From positions 24,064-88,063 of the forward strand of contig NZ_AMSS01000020.1 in the NCBI RefSeq assembly GCF_000313935.1: DNA of 64,000 nt. The letters run 5' to 3'. Within the stretch, counting starts at the first letter, position 1. Every line of letters begins with the position of its first letter. Of this stretch, positions 27,474-37,093 are shown in pieces. The DNA is from Acinetobacter sp. WC-141. GTDB lineage: Bacteria > Pseudomonadota > Gammaproteobacteria > Pseudomonadales > Moraxellaceae. The notes beneath the pieces were generated by a model. That model was given only the letters and a program-made list of their open reading frames with translations. It was not told the DNA's origin and did not search any database. A program made the position numbers and the translations under genes.

Positions 27474-28238
27474 TTACAGCGTTAAAGGAGCTGAAACCTG
27501 TACTTGATCGCCCACTCTATAATGTTCAAGCAAGATGTTTGAAACTGAAAATTCAGTATGGTTTTCTTCAGGTTGAACTTCAAAATGATATGAGTTGTTT
27601 TCTTGAGCTTCTGTAAATTTAAATGCTTTAGGTTGTTCAAGCTGCTCATTTGGAACTTGCACTTTAACAGAAATAAAAGCATTTGCAGGACTGGTTAGTA
27701 CTTCTTCATGGTCAGTTGCTTTTAAGGTGAAACGTTTACCAGATTCAAGAGGATCGATTTGTGTAATTTCAAATGAGCGCCAGCCTGCCCATCCACCTTT
27801 TAAGCTCTCAAGTTGCTCATATTTTTGTTTTTCAACGCCAATCAAGATATCTGCTAATTGTAGATAAGCTTGCTTCCACGCTTCGATAAGCTCTGATTCA
27901 AATGGAACATTGAGTACTTCACTAATTGAATGAAGTAGGTTGTCACCAACAATTGCATATTGATCAGGTTGAATATCCAAGCTCACATGTTTAGTAGTGA
28001 TACGTTCAACAGCTTTGGCTAGAACAGTAGGGTTCTCAATATTTTCTGCATAAGCAAGAACTGCAGCTGCAAGCGCACGCGGCTGACGTAAGCTCGTTTG
28101 GTCATCTAAGTTAAAAACATTTTTTAATTCGGGATTGTTATTAAGCATACGCTTATAAAAGTAGGTGGTCAGCGTAACACCGTGTTCACGTAAAACCGGT
28201 ACAGTAGATTTAACAAGTTCAATTTGTTGTGGAGTCAT
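27474..28238 (-). CDS. Domain-trimmed flavohemoglobin (globin + degenerate FAD-like domain)
   Basis: Residues 1 to about 140 are a flavohemoglobin-type globin: Tyr28 (B10), Gln52 (E7), proximal His84 in TTKHVSLDI, Tyr94 and Glu136 match the E. coli Hmp active-site set. Residues about 150-254 align with the Hmp FAD domain (GGWAGWRSFEIT...EHYRVGDQVQVSAPLTL), but the FAD motif RxYS is replaced by KAFK, and the protein stops at the domain border, so the NAD(P)H module is absent. A hairpin follows the stop and no remnant of the missing domain is readable downstream, so this looks like a settled form, not a fresh frameshift. Likely roles are NO binding or dioxygenation with a separate reductase. 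Confidence 0.88.
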   Translation of the reverse strand: MTPQQIELVKSTVPVLREHGVTLTTYFYKRMLNNNPELKNVFNLDDQTSLRQPRALAAAVLAYAENIENPTVLAKAVERITTKHVSLDIQPDQYAIVGDNLLHSISEVLNVPFESELIEAWKQAYLQLADILIGVEKQKYEQLESLKGGWAGWRSFEITQIDPLESGKRFTLKATDHEEVLTSPANAFISVKVQVPNEQLEQPKAFKFTEAQENNSYHFEVQPEENHTEFSVSNILLEHYRVGDQVQVSAPLTL

Positions 28239-28265
28239 GGCTAGACCTTATTTATCTGGCTATAT

Positions 28266-28305
28266 AAGATGTATTTAAAATACATCTTTAAAAAAGTAAT
28301 GGCAA
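28266..28305 (-). promoter_or_regulatory. NsrR operator and promoter of the globin gene
   Basis: AAGATGTATTT-A-AAATACATCTT (28266-28288) is a perfect 11-1-11 inverted repeat that matches the known NsrR consensus (half-site AAGATGyATTT). On the minus strand TTGCCA (28300-28305), a 17-bp spacer and TATTTT (28277-28282) form a promoter whose -10 lies inside the operator, so bound NsrR would block it. The globin start is 28 bp downstream. Confidence 0.85.
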
Positions 28306-28329
28306 TAGCTTTTCGAGAAAAACCATAAA

Positions 28330-28358
28330 AAAATTAGGGAATATAAAATTCCCTAATT
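28330..28358 (-). terminator. Intrinsic terminator of the HerA-like gene
   Basis: Stem AAATTAGGGAAT/ATTCCCTAATTT (12 bp) with a 5-nt loop is followed on the minus strand by TTTTTTT. Confidence 0.85.
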
Positions 28359-28383
28359 TAAAAGTGATATATAGTTAAGAAAG

Positions 28384-29931
28384 TTATTTGCCAAATAGTG
28401 AACCAAGCAGACCTCTCACTAATTTTTGACCTGTACTCCCGCCCAAACTTCGTGCCGCACTTTTTGCAAAAGTACCAACAATATCTTGCGTAAGCTTAGC
28501 TCGTTCACGTGCAGCTCGTTCTTCTTCTTTTAATTGTTCGCGTGCCAAGCGCTCTTGTTCCTTTGCTTGCTGTTTTGCTAAAGTTTCTTGCTCTTTTTCC
28601 TGCTGTTTAGCAAGTTCAGCACTTTGTTGTTGCTGTTCTCGTTCAGCGACTTTATTTTGTAGCATTTCATAGGCGCTATCACGATCTACAGCCTGTTCGT
28701 AAATGCCAGCAACAATACTTTGAGCAATAATGTTCTTTCGCTCTTCTGGTGTAATTGGGGTAAATGAAGAGTAAGGCGGCATCACCCAGCCACGTTCTAC
28801 AATTTGTGGAGTACCTTGCTCATCTAGGCAGCTAATGAGTGCTTCACCAACACCAAGTTCAGTAATCGCTTCATCAACTTTAAAGTTTGGATTGGCTCGG
28901 AAAGTATCTGCTGCGGTTTTTACCGCTTTCTGATCTTTAGGGGTAAATGCGCGTAGGGCATGTTGAACGCGATTACCAAGTTGACCCAGAACACTTTCAG
29001 GTAAATCAAGTGGGTTTTGAGTAATAAAATAGATACCCACACCTTTAGAACGAATTAAACGAACAACTTGTTCAATTTTGTCTTGAAGTGCTTGGCTGGC
29101 ATTGTCAAACAACAAGTGAGCTTCATCAAAGAAAAACACAAGTTTGGGTTTGTCTAAATCACCCACTTCTGGAAGCTGTTCAAATAGTTCTGAAAGCATC
29201 CATAAAAGGAAAGTGGCATATAGCTTAGGTGTATTCATGAGCTTGTCAGCAGCAAGAATATTAATGTAGCCATGTCCATTTGCATCGGTTTGAATGAAAT
29301 CTAAAATATTTAAAGCAGGTTCGCCAAAAAACTGCTCTCCGCCTTGATCGGCAAGAGCCAGCAAATTGCGCTGAATAGCACCTAGGCTTGCTGGAGATAA
29401 ATTGCCATATTCGGCTTTGAACTCGGCTGCATGTTCACTGACAAAAGTGATCATGGCTTTTAAATCTTTAAAGTCGACTAAAAGTAAACCTTGGTCATCT
29501 GCAATACGGAATACAGCAGAGAGCACACCCTCTTGTGTATCATTTAAATTGAGCATACGAGCCAATAAAATTGGCCCAATCTCAGAAATGGTGGTACGAA
29601 TAGGATGGCCTTGTTGGCCGAACAAATCCCAAAAAACGACAGGATTTGCTGCGAAAGGAACGCTATCAATCTGCAAAAGCTTGAGTCGTTCATTAAACTT
29701 ATCAGAAGCTTCGCCTGCTTTTGCAAGGCTTGAAACATCACCTTTTGCATCGGCAAGAAATACAGGAACGCCAATTCGAGAAAAACTCTCTGCTAAAACT
29801 TTCAAGGTAACTGTTTTACCTGTACCTGTAGCACCTGCAATTAGTCCATGACGATTGGCAAACTGGGAAAGCAAAACAATTTCTTTTGATGTGTCATTAA
29901 TATTTTTAGCAATAACAATCGGTGTACCCAT
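28384..29931 (-). CDS. HerA-like ATPase (DUF853/YjgR family)
   Basis: This 515-residue P-loop ATPase has Walker A GATGTGKT (residues 33-40), [11 protein letters not shown], Walker [14 protein letters not shown] and a sensor region [15 protein letters not shown], as in YjgR-type DUF853 proteins related to HerA/FtsK. Residues about 430-490 are Lys/Glu/Gln-rich and would form a long charged coiled coil, followed by a small Gly/Ser-rich end. Its role is unknown; no HerA partner nuclease (NurA-like) sits next to it. Confidence 0.9.
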   Translation of the reverse strand: MGTPIVIAKNINDTSKEIVLLSQFANRHGLIAGATGTGKTVTLKVLAESFSRIGVPVFLADAKGDVSSLAKAGEASDKFNERLKLLQIDSVPFAANPVVFWDLFGQQGHPIRTTISEIGPILLARMLNLNDTQEGVLSAVFRIADDQGLLLVDFKDLKAMITFVSEHAAEFKAEYGNLSPASLGAIQRNLLALADQGGEQFFGEPALNILDFIQTDANGHGYINILAADKLMNTPKLYATFLLWMLSELFEQLPEVGDLDKPKLVFFFDEAHLLFDNASQALQDKIEQVVRLIRSKGVGIYFITQNPLDLPESVLGQLGNRVQHALRAFTPKDQKAVKTAADTFRANPNFKVDEAITELGVGEALISCLDEQGTPQIVERGWVMPPYSSFTPITPEERKNIIAQSIVAGIYEQAVDRDSAYEMLQNKVAEREQQQQSAELAKQQEKEQETLAKQQAKEQERLAREQLKEEERAARERAKLTQDIVGTFAKSAARSLGGSTGQKLVRGLLGSLFGK

Positions 29932-29973
29932 ATATTTTTATCCTTTGGTTCGAGCCACTATAATGTTGTCGTT

Positions 29974-31176
29974 TTACAGCTGTTTCAGTGCATTTTCGAT
30001 ATCTTGAATTAAATCTTGCGGATCTTCTAGTCCTATACAGAAGCGAACCAATAATCCTTGTTGTAAATGTGTATTCTCAAGTTTTCGCATCATTTTTAAA
30101 TCATATAGCATGATTAGACTAACTGGTCCCCCCCAGCTAAAACCAAGTTTAAATAACTCTAATGCATCGCAGAAACGACGTACTGCTGTAATGTCATAAT
30201 CCGGTTTAAAAATAACACTGACTAAGCCAGCACTTTGACCGCTTGCGCAGATCTCTTGCCAATATTGGTGGCCTGGGGCGCTCTCATCACTTGGGTGTAG
30301 AACTTGTGAAAATTGAGGTTGGCCTTTTAGCCATTTAAGTAAAGTTTGAGCATTGGTTGACTGTTGTTTATAACGTAAAGACATATGAGCCAGACTACGT
30401 TGGACTTGAGCTGCATCGTCTCCAGAGACTGCAATACCTAAAATGGCATGTGTACGGAACAGGCGATGATGAAGTTTCTCATCACGAGTTACAATGCTGC
30501 CCATTAATATGTCACCGCCACCGCTCGGATATTTGGTGAGTGCATGGACGGTTAAGTCGACTGATAGATGTTCATCAGAAAAATCAAAAGCATTAAATGC
30601 TAACCCAGCTCCCCAAGTGTTATCTAGGGCTGTTAATACACCGTGTTTTTTGGCTTTTTTGACTAGACTCTTAAGATCAGGAAATTCTAGAGTAACTGAG
30701 CCTGCTGCCTCTAACCACAATAGTTTGCTTCTTTCGGTTGGTTGAAAGCTTGAAGCGTCAATAGGATTGTACACTTTGACAATAACGCCATATTGATTTT
30801 GCAGATGATTTAAATGCTCAAGGTTTGGTCCATAAATGTTGTCTGGTACCCATACTTCATCATTCGTGCTTAAAAATGCTGAGTTCACAACATTAATTGC
30901 TGATAAACCACTCGGTGCAAGCAAACAACGCAATCCACCTTCAATTTGCGCAATATTGTCACCTAAGGTGAAGGTTGTGGGGGTACCATGCGTCCCATAG
31001 CTATAGTCATAAGGGTCAGTCCAATGGCGATCAAAAAGGTGCGAAGTTGATTTAAAAATAATAGTTGATGCACGAAATAAGGGTGGTTGCACTGTTTCGA
31101 TAAATTGCGGAGCCTTTCTTTGTGCATGAATGAGGCGAGTCTGGAAGTCGTTATGCTTTTTCATAGTGCGTTGCAT
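29974..31176 (-). CDS. Cystathionine beta-lyase-like PLP enzyme
   Basis: This 400-residue member of the Cys/Met-metabolism PLP family most resembles MetC. APSGLSAIN is the PLP phosphate region, LDNTWGAGLAFNAF carries the PLP-contacting Asp, and HALTKYPSGGGDILMG contains the PLP lysine. MetC converts cystathionine to homocysteine, pyruvate and ammonia. ATG 31176 is taken as start; ATG 31164 is possible. The GGGD after the lysine differs from GHSD in E. coli MetC, so substrate preference may differ. Confidence 0.82.
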   Translation of the reverse strand: MQRTMKKHNDFQTRLIHAQRKAPQFIETVQPPLFRASTIIFKSTSHLFDRHWTDPYDYSYGTHGTPTTFTLGDNIAQIEGGLRCLLAPSGLSAINVVNSAFLSTNDEVWVPDNIYGPNLEHLNHLQNQYGVIVKVYNPIDASSFQPTERSKLLWLEAAGSVTLEFPDLKSLVKKAKKHGVLTALDNTWGAGLAFNAFDFSDEHLSVDLTVHALTKYPSGGGDILMGSIVTRDEKLHHRLFRTHAILGIAVSGDDAAQVQRSLAHMSLRYKQQSTNAQTLLKWLKGQPQFSQVLHPSDESAPGHQYWQEICASGQSAGLVSVIFKPDYDITAVRRFCDALELFKLGFSWGGPVSLIMLYDLKMMRKLENTHLQQGLLVRFCIGLEDPQDLIQDIENALKQL

Positions 31177-31332
31177 TTTAGATAATAAAGTTAGATTAAG
31201 AGAAATTTATATTCTTCGCTAGATTTACGAAGTTTTATAAGACGTTTCGTTACAGTAGACCCATAAAATAAAAACTTGGCTTTATTTTTGCAAAGACCAC
31301 TACAACATTCTAACAACAATAGGTTTAAGCGC

Positions 31333-32067
31333 ATGAAGTCGCATTTACGTGTTCACTATTTTCAACATATCGCGGGTGAGGGATTTGGAAGTTGTTACTC
31401 ATTTTTAAAAGCCCACCACGCCACCATTAGCTCTACGGAGTTTTTTGCACTTCCAGTTGATCGATCACTTGAAATAGAAGCCTTGCCCAGAATCGAAGAG
31501 GTTGATTTATTATTGGTCATGGGTGGAACCATGAGTGTAAATGATGAGGCAAATTTTCCATGGCTAAAGATAGAGAAAAGGTGGTTACGCCGTTATTTAG
31601 CAGCAGGAAAGCCGGCTATTGGTCTTTGTTTGGGCGGGCAGTTAATTGCTAATGCGTTAGGGGCCGCGGTGAGCCGTAATCGCTATCAGGAACTTGGATG
31701 GTCAACGGTTCAGAGGGTGGCAAATTTACCTCAAGAAAGCTTTCCGTTACCTGAAAAGATAAAGGTTATGCAGTGGCATAGTGAGACATTTGAAATACCT
31801 AAAGGCGCTATACACTTAGCTGAAAGTCAAGCTTGTCGCAATCAAATGTATCAGATTGGAAAAAATGTGTTGGGTTTTCAGTTCCATCCGGAGATGACAC
31901 CAGCAACTTTAGCACTACTCCTTGAAGATGAAGAAAAATTGTCTGTTTTTGATGGAGAAGGAGAATATGTTCAATCTACCAATGAACTACAGTATTCAGA
32001 AGCACAAAAATTTGAGCAAGGTAATCAACTCCTCAATAAAGCGATTGAATTTGTAATAAATGCCTAG
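31333..32067 (+). CDS. Class I glutamine amidotransferase domain protein
   Basis: This stand-alone GATase1 protein of 244 aa starts at ATG 31333 (AGGT 9 nt upstream); TTG 31276 is an unlikely longer start. The nucleophile Cys is in GLCLGGQLIANALGA, the catalytic His-Glu pair in LGFQFHPEMTP, and VMGGTMSVNDE is the oxyanion-side loop. It resembles GMP-synthase-like amidotransferases used for small-molecule amidation or deglutamylation; the acceptor is unknown. Confidence 0.85.
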   Translation: MKSHLRVHYFQHIAGEGFGSCYSFLKAHHATISSTEFFALPVDRSLEIEALPRIEEVDLLLVMGGTMSVNDEANFPWLKIEKRWLRRYLAAGKPAIGLCLGGQLIANALGAAVSRNRYQELGWSTVQRVANLPQESFPLPEKIKVMQWHSETFEIPKGAIHLAESQACRNQMYQIGKNVLGFQFHPEMTPATLALLLEDEEKLSVFDGEGEYVQSTNELQYSEAQKFEQGNQLLNKAIEFVINA

Positions 32068-32123
32068 ATGAACTTTGAATGCTCGGTTAAAGCAGGTTTT
32101 ATAGAGAAAATAGAAAAAGAGAA

Positions 32124-32152
32124 TTGCATAAGACTTAAACAATCGTTATAAT
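32124..32152 (+). promoter_or_regulatory. S10 operon promoter
   Basis: TTGCAT (32124-32129), a 17-bp spacer and TATAAT (32147-32152) form a near-consensus sigma-70 promoter. The transcript would start near 32159, giving a leader of about 160 nt before rpsJ. Confidence 0.85.
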
Positions 32153-32158
32153 GGGCGA

Positions 32159-32319
32159 CCCTCAAAAGGAGGGGCATTTGCTGCGAAGAAAGTGGTAAAT
32201 GTGCATTACAGTCGTGGCATCGATCATGACCTTAGTGATTTTCACTGCCTTTGACACTTACCGATAGGTGAGATGCGTCAAGGGTGATTCTTTATATGTT
32301 TGGCTTGGAGTTTACTGGT
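32159..32319 (+). promoter_or_regulatory. S10 operon leader RNA
   Basis: The leader opens with a hairpin CCCTC-AAAAG-GAGGG. It then holds a GCATTT/AAATGT pairing and a hairpin with stem CTTACC/GGTGAG and loop GATA near 32262-32277. In E. coli a leader of similar length mediates L4 autoregulation; L4 is encoded third in this operon, but L4 binding here is inference. The rpsJ ribosome site GGAG is at 32307-32310. Confidence 0.5.
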
Positions 32320-32631
32320 ATGTCTAACCAGAGAATTCGTATCCGTTTGAAGTCTTTTGATCATCGTCTGATTGATCAATCTGCTCAAGAGATCGTAGAA
32401 ACCGCTAAGCGTACTGGCGCACAAGTTTGTGGTCCAATTCCGATGCCTACTCGCATCGAACGCTTCAACGTTCTTACTTCACCGCACGTTAACAAAGATG
32501 CGCGTGACCAGTACGAAATCCGCACCTATAAACGTTTGATCGATATCGTTCAACCTACAGATAAAACTGTTGATGCATTGATGAAATTAGATCTTGCGGC
32601 TGGTGTTGATGTTCAGATCGCTTTGGGTTAA
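32320..32631 (+). CDS. rpsJ: 30S ribosomal protein S10 (NusE)
   Basis: S10 is a component of the 30S head and, as NusE, of transcription antitermination complexes. The 103-residue length is standard from ATG 32320 (GGAG 9 nt upstream); an ATG-less 5' extension to 32284 is spurious. Motif [16 protein letters not shown] is typical. First gene of the S10 cluster. A terminator-like hairpin follows before rplC. Confidence 0.98.
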
Positions 32632-32637
32632 GGCTTT

Positions 32638-32675
32638 CGGTTGATTAACTTTCAAGTTAATTAGGCCGCTTTTTT
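32638..32675 (+). terminator. Terminator-like hairpin between rpsJ and rplC
   Basis: CGGTTGATTAACTT pairs with AAGTTAATTAGGCCG (with a bulged A and G-T pairs) and is followed by CTTTTTT. This is intrinsic-terminator geometry inside an essential operon, so partial attenuation or an antitermination-dependent step is likely. Confidence 0.55.
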
Positions 32676-32689
32676 AGAGGTTTATGCAC

Positions 32690-33328
32690 ATGGCTATTGG
32701 TTTAGTCGGTCGCAAATGTGGTATGACTCGCATCTTTACAGATGCAGGTGTTTCTGTACCTGTTACAGTCATCGAAGTCGATCCAAACCGCATTACGCAA
32801 ATCAAAACACTTGAAACTGATGGTTATCAAGCAGTTCAAGTAACTACTGGTGAACGTCGCGAATCTCGCGTAACTAACGCTCAGAAGGGCCACTTTGCGA
32901 AAGCTGGTGTTGCTGCTGGTCGTTTAGTTAAAGAGTTCCGTGTTACTGAAGCTGAGCTTGAAGGTCGTGAAGTTGGCGGTACTATTGGTGTTGATTTGTT
33001 CACAGTTGGTCAAGTAGTTGACGTAACTGGTCAATCAAAAGGTAAAGGTTTCCAAGGTGGTGTTAAACGTTGGAACTTCCGTACCCAAGACGCTACTCAC
33101 GGTAACTCAGTTTCTCACCGTGTATTAGGTTCTACAGGTCAAAACCAAACTCCTGGTCGCGTGTTCAAAGGCAAAAAAATGGCTGGTCACTTAGGTGATG
33201 AACGCGTAACAGTACAAGGTCTTGAAATCGTATCTATTGACGCTGAACGTTCTGTTTTAGTTGTTAAAGGTGCAATTCCTGGTTCAACTGGCGGTGACGT
33301 GATTGTACGTCCTACCATCAAGGCCTGA
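32690..33328 (+). CDS. rplC: 50S ribosomal protein L3
   Basis: L3 reaches toward the peptidyl-transferase centre and is an early assembly protein. The start is ATG 32690 (212 aa), 9 nt from AGAGG; ATG 32684 is too close to it. The loop [17 protein letters not shown] contains the Gln that is methylated in E. coli. Second in the S10 operon, 11 bp before rplD. Confidence 0.98.
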   Translation: MAIGLVGRKCGMTRIFTDAGVSVPVTVIEVDPNRITQIKTLETDGYQAVQVTTGERRESRVTNAQKGHFAKAGVAAGRLVKEFRVTEAELEGREVGGTIGVDLFTVGQVVDVTGQSKGKGFQGGVKRWNFRTQDATHGNSVSHRVLGSTGQNQTPGRVFKGKKMAGHLGDERVTVQGLEIVSIDAERSVLVVKGAIPGSTGGDVIVRPTIKA

Positions 33329-33339
33329 GGGGAAATACC

Positions 33340-33942
33340 GTGAATTTGAAAACTGTTTCCGGCTCTGCTGTTGAATTGTCTGAAGTTGCTTTCGGACGTG
33401 AATTTAACGAAGCTCTTGTACACCAAGTTGTTACTGCTTACTTAGCAGGTGGTCGTCAAGGTACTCGTGCTCAGAAGTCACGTGCAGACGTTTCTGGCGG
33501 TGGTAAAAAACCATTCCGTCAAAAAGGTACTGGTCGTGCTCGTGCGGGTTCTACTCGTAGCCCTATCTGGGTTGGTGGCGGTAAAACTTTTGCTGCTCGT
33601 CCACAAGATTGGTCTCAAAAAGTAAACCGCAAAATGTACCGCGGTGCAATGCAATGTATCTTAGCTGAACTTGTTCGCCAAGATCGTCTTGTATTAGTTG
33701 AAGAGTTTGCTATTACAGCTCCAAAAACTAAAGAATTGCTTGCTAAGCTTGGCGATTTAAATGCCGCTCGTGCATTGATCGTTACTGAAGCTGTAGATGA
33801 GAACTTATATCTTGCAGCACGCAACCTTCCACATGTAGATGTGGTGGATGCAACTGCAATCGATCCTGTAAGCTTGATCGCGTTTGATAAAGTTGTGATG
33901 TCTGTAGCTGCTGCTAAGAAAATTGAGGTAGAACTCGGATGA
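33340..33942 (+). CDS. rplD: 50S ribosomal protein L4
   Basis: L4 is 200 aa from GTG 33340 (GAGGGGAAAT upstream). Its extended loop, with [19 protein letters not shown], lines the peptide exit tunnel. In E. coli L4 also represses its own operon through the leader. It overlaps rplW by four bases (ATGA). Confidence 0.98.
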   Translation: MNLKTVSGSAVELSEVAFGREFNEALVHQVVTAYLAGGRQGTRAQKSRADVSGGGKKPFRQKGTGRARAGSTRSPIWVGGGKTFAARPQDWSQKVNRKMYRGAMQCILAELVRQDRLVLVEEFAITAPKTKELLAKLGDLNAARALIVTEAVDENLYLAARNLPHVDVVDATAIDPVSLIAFDKVVMSVAAAKKIEVELG

Positions 33943-34259
33943 ACAACGAACGTATCTATCAAGTCCTTAAAGGACCAGTCTTCTCAGAAAAGGCACAAGT
34001 TTTAGGTGATACTGTTGGCGTTCAAGTATTTAAAGTAGATATCAATGCTACTAAACTTGAAGTCAAAAAAGCAGTTGAAAAACTTTTTGGTGTAGAAGTT
34101 GTTAAAGTTAACACTACTATTACTAAAGGTAAAACTAAGCGCTTTGGTAAAACATTAGGACGTCGTTCTGATGTTAAAAAAGCATACGTCACCCTGAAAG
34201 CCGGCCAAGATGTTGAAATGGCTGACTTGGGCGATACCGCTGAAAGCGCAGCGGAATAA
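33939..34259 (+). CDS. rplW: 50S ribosomal protein L23
   Basis: L23 sits at the tunnel exit and docks trigger factor and SRP. At 106 aa it is slightly longer than E. coli L23 because of a C-terminal acidic tail ([14 protein letters not shown]). [21 protein letters not shown] is the conserved RNA-contact region. It is translationally coupled to rplD. Confidence 0.98.
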   Translation: MNNERIYQVLKGPVFSEKAQVLGDTVGVQVFKVDINATKLEVKKAVEKLFGVEVVKVNTTITKGKTKRFGKTLGRRSDVKKAYVTLKAGQDVEMADLGDTAESAAE

Positions 34260-34270
34260 GGACGAAAATT

Positions 34271-35095
34271 ATGCCGATTCAAAAATGTAAGCCAACGTCT
34301 CCAGGACGTCGCTTTGTAGAGAAAGTGGTTCATGATCACCTTCACAAAGGCGCGCCTTACTCACCGTTGGTTGAAGCAAAAAAACGTACTGGTGGTCGTA
34401 ATAATAACGGTCACATTACAACTCGTCACGTTGGTGGTGGTCATAAGCAACACTATCGTATCGTTGACTTTAAGCGTAACAAAGACAGCATTCCAGCTGT
34501 TGTAGAGCGCATTGAATACGATCCTAACCGTACAGCACATATTGCTTTGTTGAAATATGCTGATGGTGAGCGTCGTTATATCATTGCACCTAAAGGCTTA
34601 CGTGCTGGCGATAAAGTACAATCTGGTAACGATGCTCCAATTCGTCCAGGTAACTGCTTGCCACTTCGTAACATGCCGATCGGTTCTACACTTCATAACG
34701 TTGAACTTAAAATTGGTAAGGGTGCGCAATTAGCGCGTTCTGCTGGTGCTTCTGTTCAGTTGTTGGGTCGTGATGGTTCTTACGCGATTGTTCGTCTTCG
34801 TTCAGGCGAAATGCGTAAAATTCATGTTGAATGCCGCGCTGTAATTGGTGAAGTTTCTAACCAAGAAAACAACCTTCGTTCATTGGGTAAAGCTGGTGCT
34901 GCGCGCTGGCGTGGTGTTCGTCCTACCGTACGTGGTATGGCGATGAACCCAGTTGATCACCCGCACGGTGGTGGTGAAGGGCGTAATAAAGGTATTCAAC
35001 CTGTAAGCCCATGGGGTCAAAAAGCTAAAGGGTACAAGACACGTACCAATAAGCGTACGACTAAGATGATTATTCGCGACCGTCGCGTCAAGTAA
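34271..35095 (+). CDS. rplB: 50S ribosomal protein L2
   Basis: L2 is 274 aa and is needed for subunit association and peptidyl-transferase activity. The conserved C-terminal [14 protein letters not shown] carries the His implicated in function, and the zinc-independent basic C-terminus ends in [12 protein letters not shown]. It lies 13 bp before rpsS. Confidence 0.98.
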   Translation: MPIQKCKPTSPGRRFVEKVVHDHLHKGAPYSPLVEAKKRTGGRNNNGHITTRHVGGGHKQHYRIVDFKRNKDSIPAVVERIEYDPNRTAHIALLKYADGERRYIIAPKGLRAGDKVQSGNDAPIRPGNCLPLRNMPIGSTLHNVELKIGKGAQLARSAGASVQLLGRDGSYAIVRLRSGEMRKIHVECRAVIGEVSNQENNLRSLGKAGAARWRGVRPTVRGMAMNPVDHPHGGGEGRNKGIQPVSPWGQKAKGYKTRTNKRTTKMIIRDRRVK

Positions 35096-35108
35096 AGGAA
35101 TCTGACTA

Positions 35109-35384
35109 ATGCCTCGTTCTCTGAAAAAAGGCCCATTCGTCGATGCGCACTTGTTCGCTAAGGTTGAAGCGGCTGTTGCTAGTAACTCTCGCAAGCCGAT
35201 TAAAACTTGGTCTCGTCGTTCGATGATCCTTCCAGATTTTGTTGGTTTAACAATTTCTGTTCATAATGGTCGTAATCACGTTCCAGTAATTGTTACTGAG
35301 CATATGGTTGGTCATAAACTCGGTGAATTCGCGCCAACTCGTACCTATCGTGGTCACGGTGTTGACAAGAAGTCTAAACGTTAA
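35109..35384 (+). CDS. rpsS: 30S ribosomal protein S19
   Basis: S19, 91 aa, lies in the 30S head next to S13 and the A-site tRNA. It starts with [14 protein letters not shown] and contains [21 protein letters not shown] and [15 protein letters not shown], all canonical. Confidence 0.98.
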
Positions 35385-35395
35385 TAGGTGTCATG

Positions 35396-35725
35396 ATGGA
35401 AGTAACTGCTAAATTACGCGGTGCCGCTATCTCGGCACAAAAGGCACGTTTGGTTGCAGATCTTATTCGCGGCAAATCTGTTGCGCATGCTTTAAATATT
35501 TTAAACTTCAGCAATAAAAAAGCTGCTGTTTTAGTAAAAAAAGCATTGGAATCTGCGATTGCAAACGCTGAACACAATAACAGTTTAGATGTTGACGATC
35601 TTAAAGTTTCTACGATTTACGTTGATGAAGGTGTTAGCCTTAAACGTATTATGCCACGTGCTAAAGGCCGTGCAGATCGTATTACGAAGCGTACTTGTCA
35701 CATCACCGTTAAGGTAGGGGTTTGA
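35396..35725 (+). CDS. rplV: 50S ribosomal protein L22
   Basis: L22 is 109 aa if the second of two adjacent ATGs (35396) is used; it is better spaced from AGGTG than ATG 35393. The beta-hairpin [14 protein letters not shown] reaches into the exit tunnel, where macrolide-resistance changes occur in other species; the sequence here looks wild type. One base separates it from rpsC. Confidence 0.97.
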   Translation: MEVTAKLRGAAISAQKARLVADLIRGKSVAHALNILNFSNKKAAVLVKKALESAIANAEHNNSLDVDDLKVSTIYVDEGVSLKRIMPRAKGRADRITKRTCHITVKVGV

Positions 35726-35726
35726 T

Positions 35727-36479
35727 ATGGGTCAGAAGGTTCATCCAATCGGTATCCGCCTAGGTGTTGTGAAACGTCATAACGCTAACTGGTATGCGAG
35801 TCCGAAACAATACGCTGAATACTTGCTTAAAGATCTTCAAGTTCGTGAGTTTTTAACTAAAAAACTTAAGAATGCGATGATCAGCAACATTCTTATCGAA
35901 CGTCCATCAGGCGCTGCTAAAGTAACAATTAGCACAGCTCGTCCTGGTATCGTAATCGGTAAAAAAGGCGAAGATATTGAGAAATTACAGCGTGAACTTA
36001 CCAGCATTATGGGTGTTCCTGCGCAAGTAAGTATCAATGAAATTGATCGCCCAGACTTAGATGCGCGTTTAGTTGCTGAAGCAATCGCTTCTCAATTAGA
36101 AAAGCGTGTAATGTTCCGTCGTGCTATGAAGCGTGCGGTTCAAAACACTATGCGTGCTGGTGCTAAAGGTATCAAAGTTGAAGTGTCTGGCCGTTTAGGT
36201 GGTGCAGAGATTGCTCGTACAGAATGGTATCGTGAAGGTCGTGTACCTTTACATACATTACGTGCAGACATTGACTATGCGACTGTGCGTGCAGAAACAA
36301 CTTACGGTACGATTGGTGTTAAAGTTTGGATTTTCCGTGGTGAGATTTTAGGTGGCATGAAACAAGTCATGAACCCTGCTCCTGCTGAAGATCGTCCAGC
36401 TAAACGTGGTCGTGGTCGTGGTGAAGGTCAAGAGCGTCGTGGTCGTCGCGGTGACCGTGCTGCTGACAAGGGAGAATAA
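35727..36479 (+). CDS. rpsC: 30S ribosomal protein S3
   Basis: S3 contributes to the mRNA entry channel and its helicase function. The KH domain shows [16 protein letters not shown]. At 250 aa it has an Arg/Gly-rich basic C-terminal extension ([20 protein letters not shown]) beyond the E. coli length of 233. Three bases before rplP. Confidence 0.98.
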   Translation: MGQKVHPIGIRLGVVKRHNANWYASPKQYAEYLLKDLQVREFLTKKLKNAMISNILIERPSGAAKVTISTARPGIVIGKKGEDIEKLQRELTSIMGVPAQVSINEIDRPDLDARLVAEAIASQLEKRVMFRRAMKRAVQNTMRAGAKGIKVEVSGRLGGAEIARTEWYREGRVPLHTLRADIDYATVRAETTYGTIGVKVWIFRGEILGGMKQVMNPAPAEDRPAKRGRGRGEGQERRGRRGDRAADKGE

Positions 36480-36482
36480 TCC

Positions 36483-36896
36483 ATGTTGCAACCTAAACGT
36501 ACCAAATTCCGTAAGGTGCACAAAGGCCGTAATACTGGTCTAGCGCATCGTGGTAGTACAGTATCATTTGGTTCGATTGCAATTAAAGCAACTGAACGTG
36601 GTCGTATGACTGCGCGTCAGATTGAAGCTGCACGTCGTACTATTAGCCGCCGTATTAAGCGTGGTGGTAAAATCTTTATTCGCGTATTCCCGGATAAACC
36701 AATTACTCAAAAGCCTCTTGAAGTGCGTATGGGTAAAGGTAAGGGTAGCGTGGAGTACTGGGTTTGCCAGATCCAACCAGGTAAGATCCTGTACGAAATT
36801 GAAGGTGTGAACGAAGAATTAGCGCGTGAAGCATTTGCTTTAGCTGCTGCTAAACTTCCGTTTAAAACCACTATCGTGACTCGGACGGTAATGTAA
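36483..36896 (+). CDS. rplP: 50S ribosomal protein L16
   Basis: L16, 137 aa, organises the A-site tRNA region of 23S r[40 protein letters not shown] and [12 protein letters not shown] are canonical. The TAA shares one base with the rpmC ATG. Confidence 0.98.
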   Translation: MLQPKRTKFRKVHKGRNTGLAHRGSTVSFGSIAIKATERGRMTARQIEAARRTISRRIKRGGKIFIRVFPDKPITQKPLEVRMGKGKGSVEYWVCQIQPGKILYEIEGVNEELAREAFALAAAKLPFKTTIVTRTVM

Positions 36897-37093
36897 TGAA
36901 AACTAAAGATTTACGTGAAAAGTCGGTAGAAGAGTTGAAAGCTTTGCTTGATGAGCAACAGCTTAACCAATTCCGTCTTCGTATGGCGAAAGCAACTGGT
37001 CAGTTGGGTAAATCGCACGAAGTGCAAGTTGCTCGTAAGACAATTGCTCGTATTAAGACACTCCTTACCGAAAAACAGGGGAACGGACAATGA
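36896..37093 (+). CDS. rpmC: 50S ribosomal protein L29
   Basis: L29, 65 aa, is a helical hairpin at the tunnel exit next to L23. Typical motifs are [15 protein letters not shown] and [12 protein letters not shown]. It overlaps rpsQ by four bases. Confidence 0.98.

Noticed and set aside
27397..27474. Possible frameshift remnant of the missing Hmp NAD domain
   Set aside because: The 80-bp gap holds a perfect hairpin and the nsrR upstream region, far too short for the lost domain, and no Hmp-like residues can be read in other frames.
28384..29931. HerA-like ATPase as part of a defence system
   Set aside because: No nuclease, SIR2, NurA or other defence partner is adjacent; the protein fits the widespread YjgR/DUF853 family and sits among housekeeping genes.
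34880..35194. Antisense and alternative-frame ORFs throughout the ribosomal cluster
   Set aside because: All overlap well-known ribosomal protein genes with tight operon spacing; none has its own signals.
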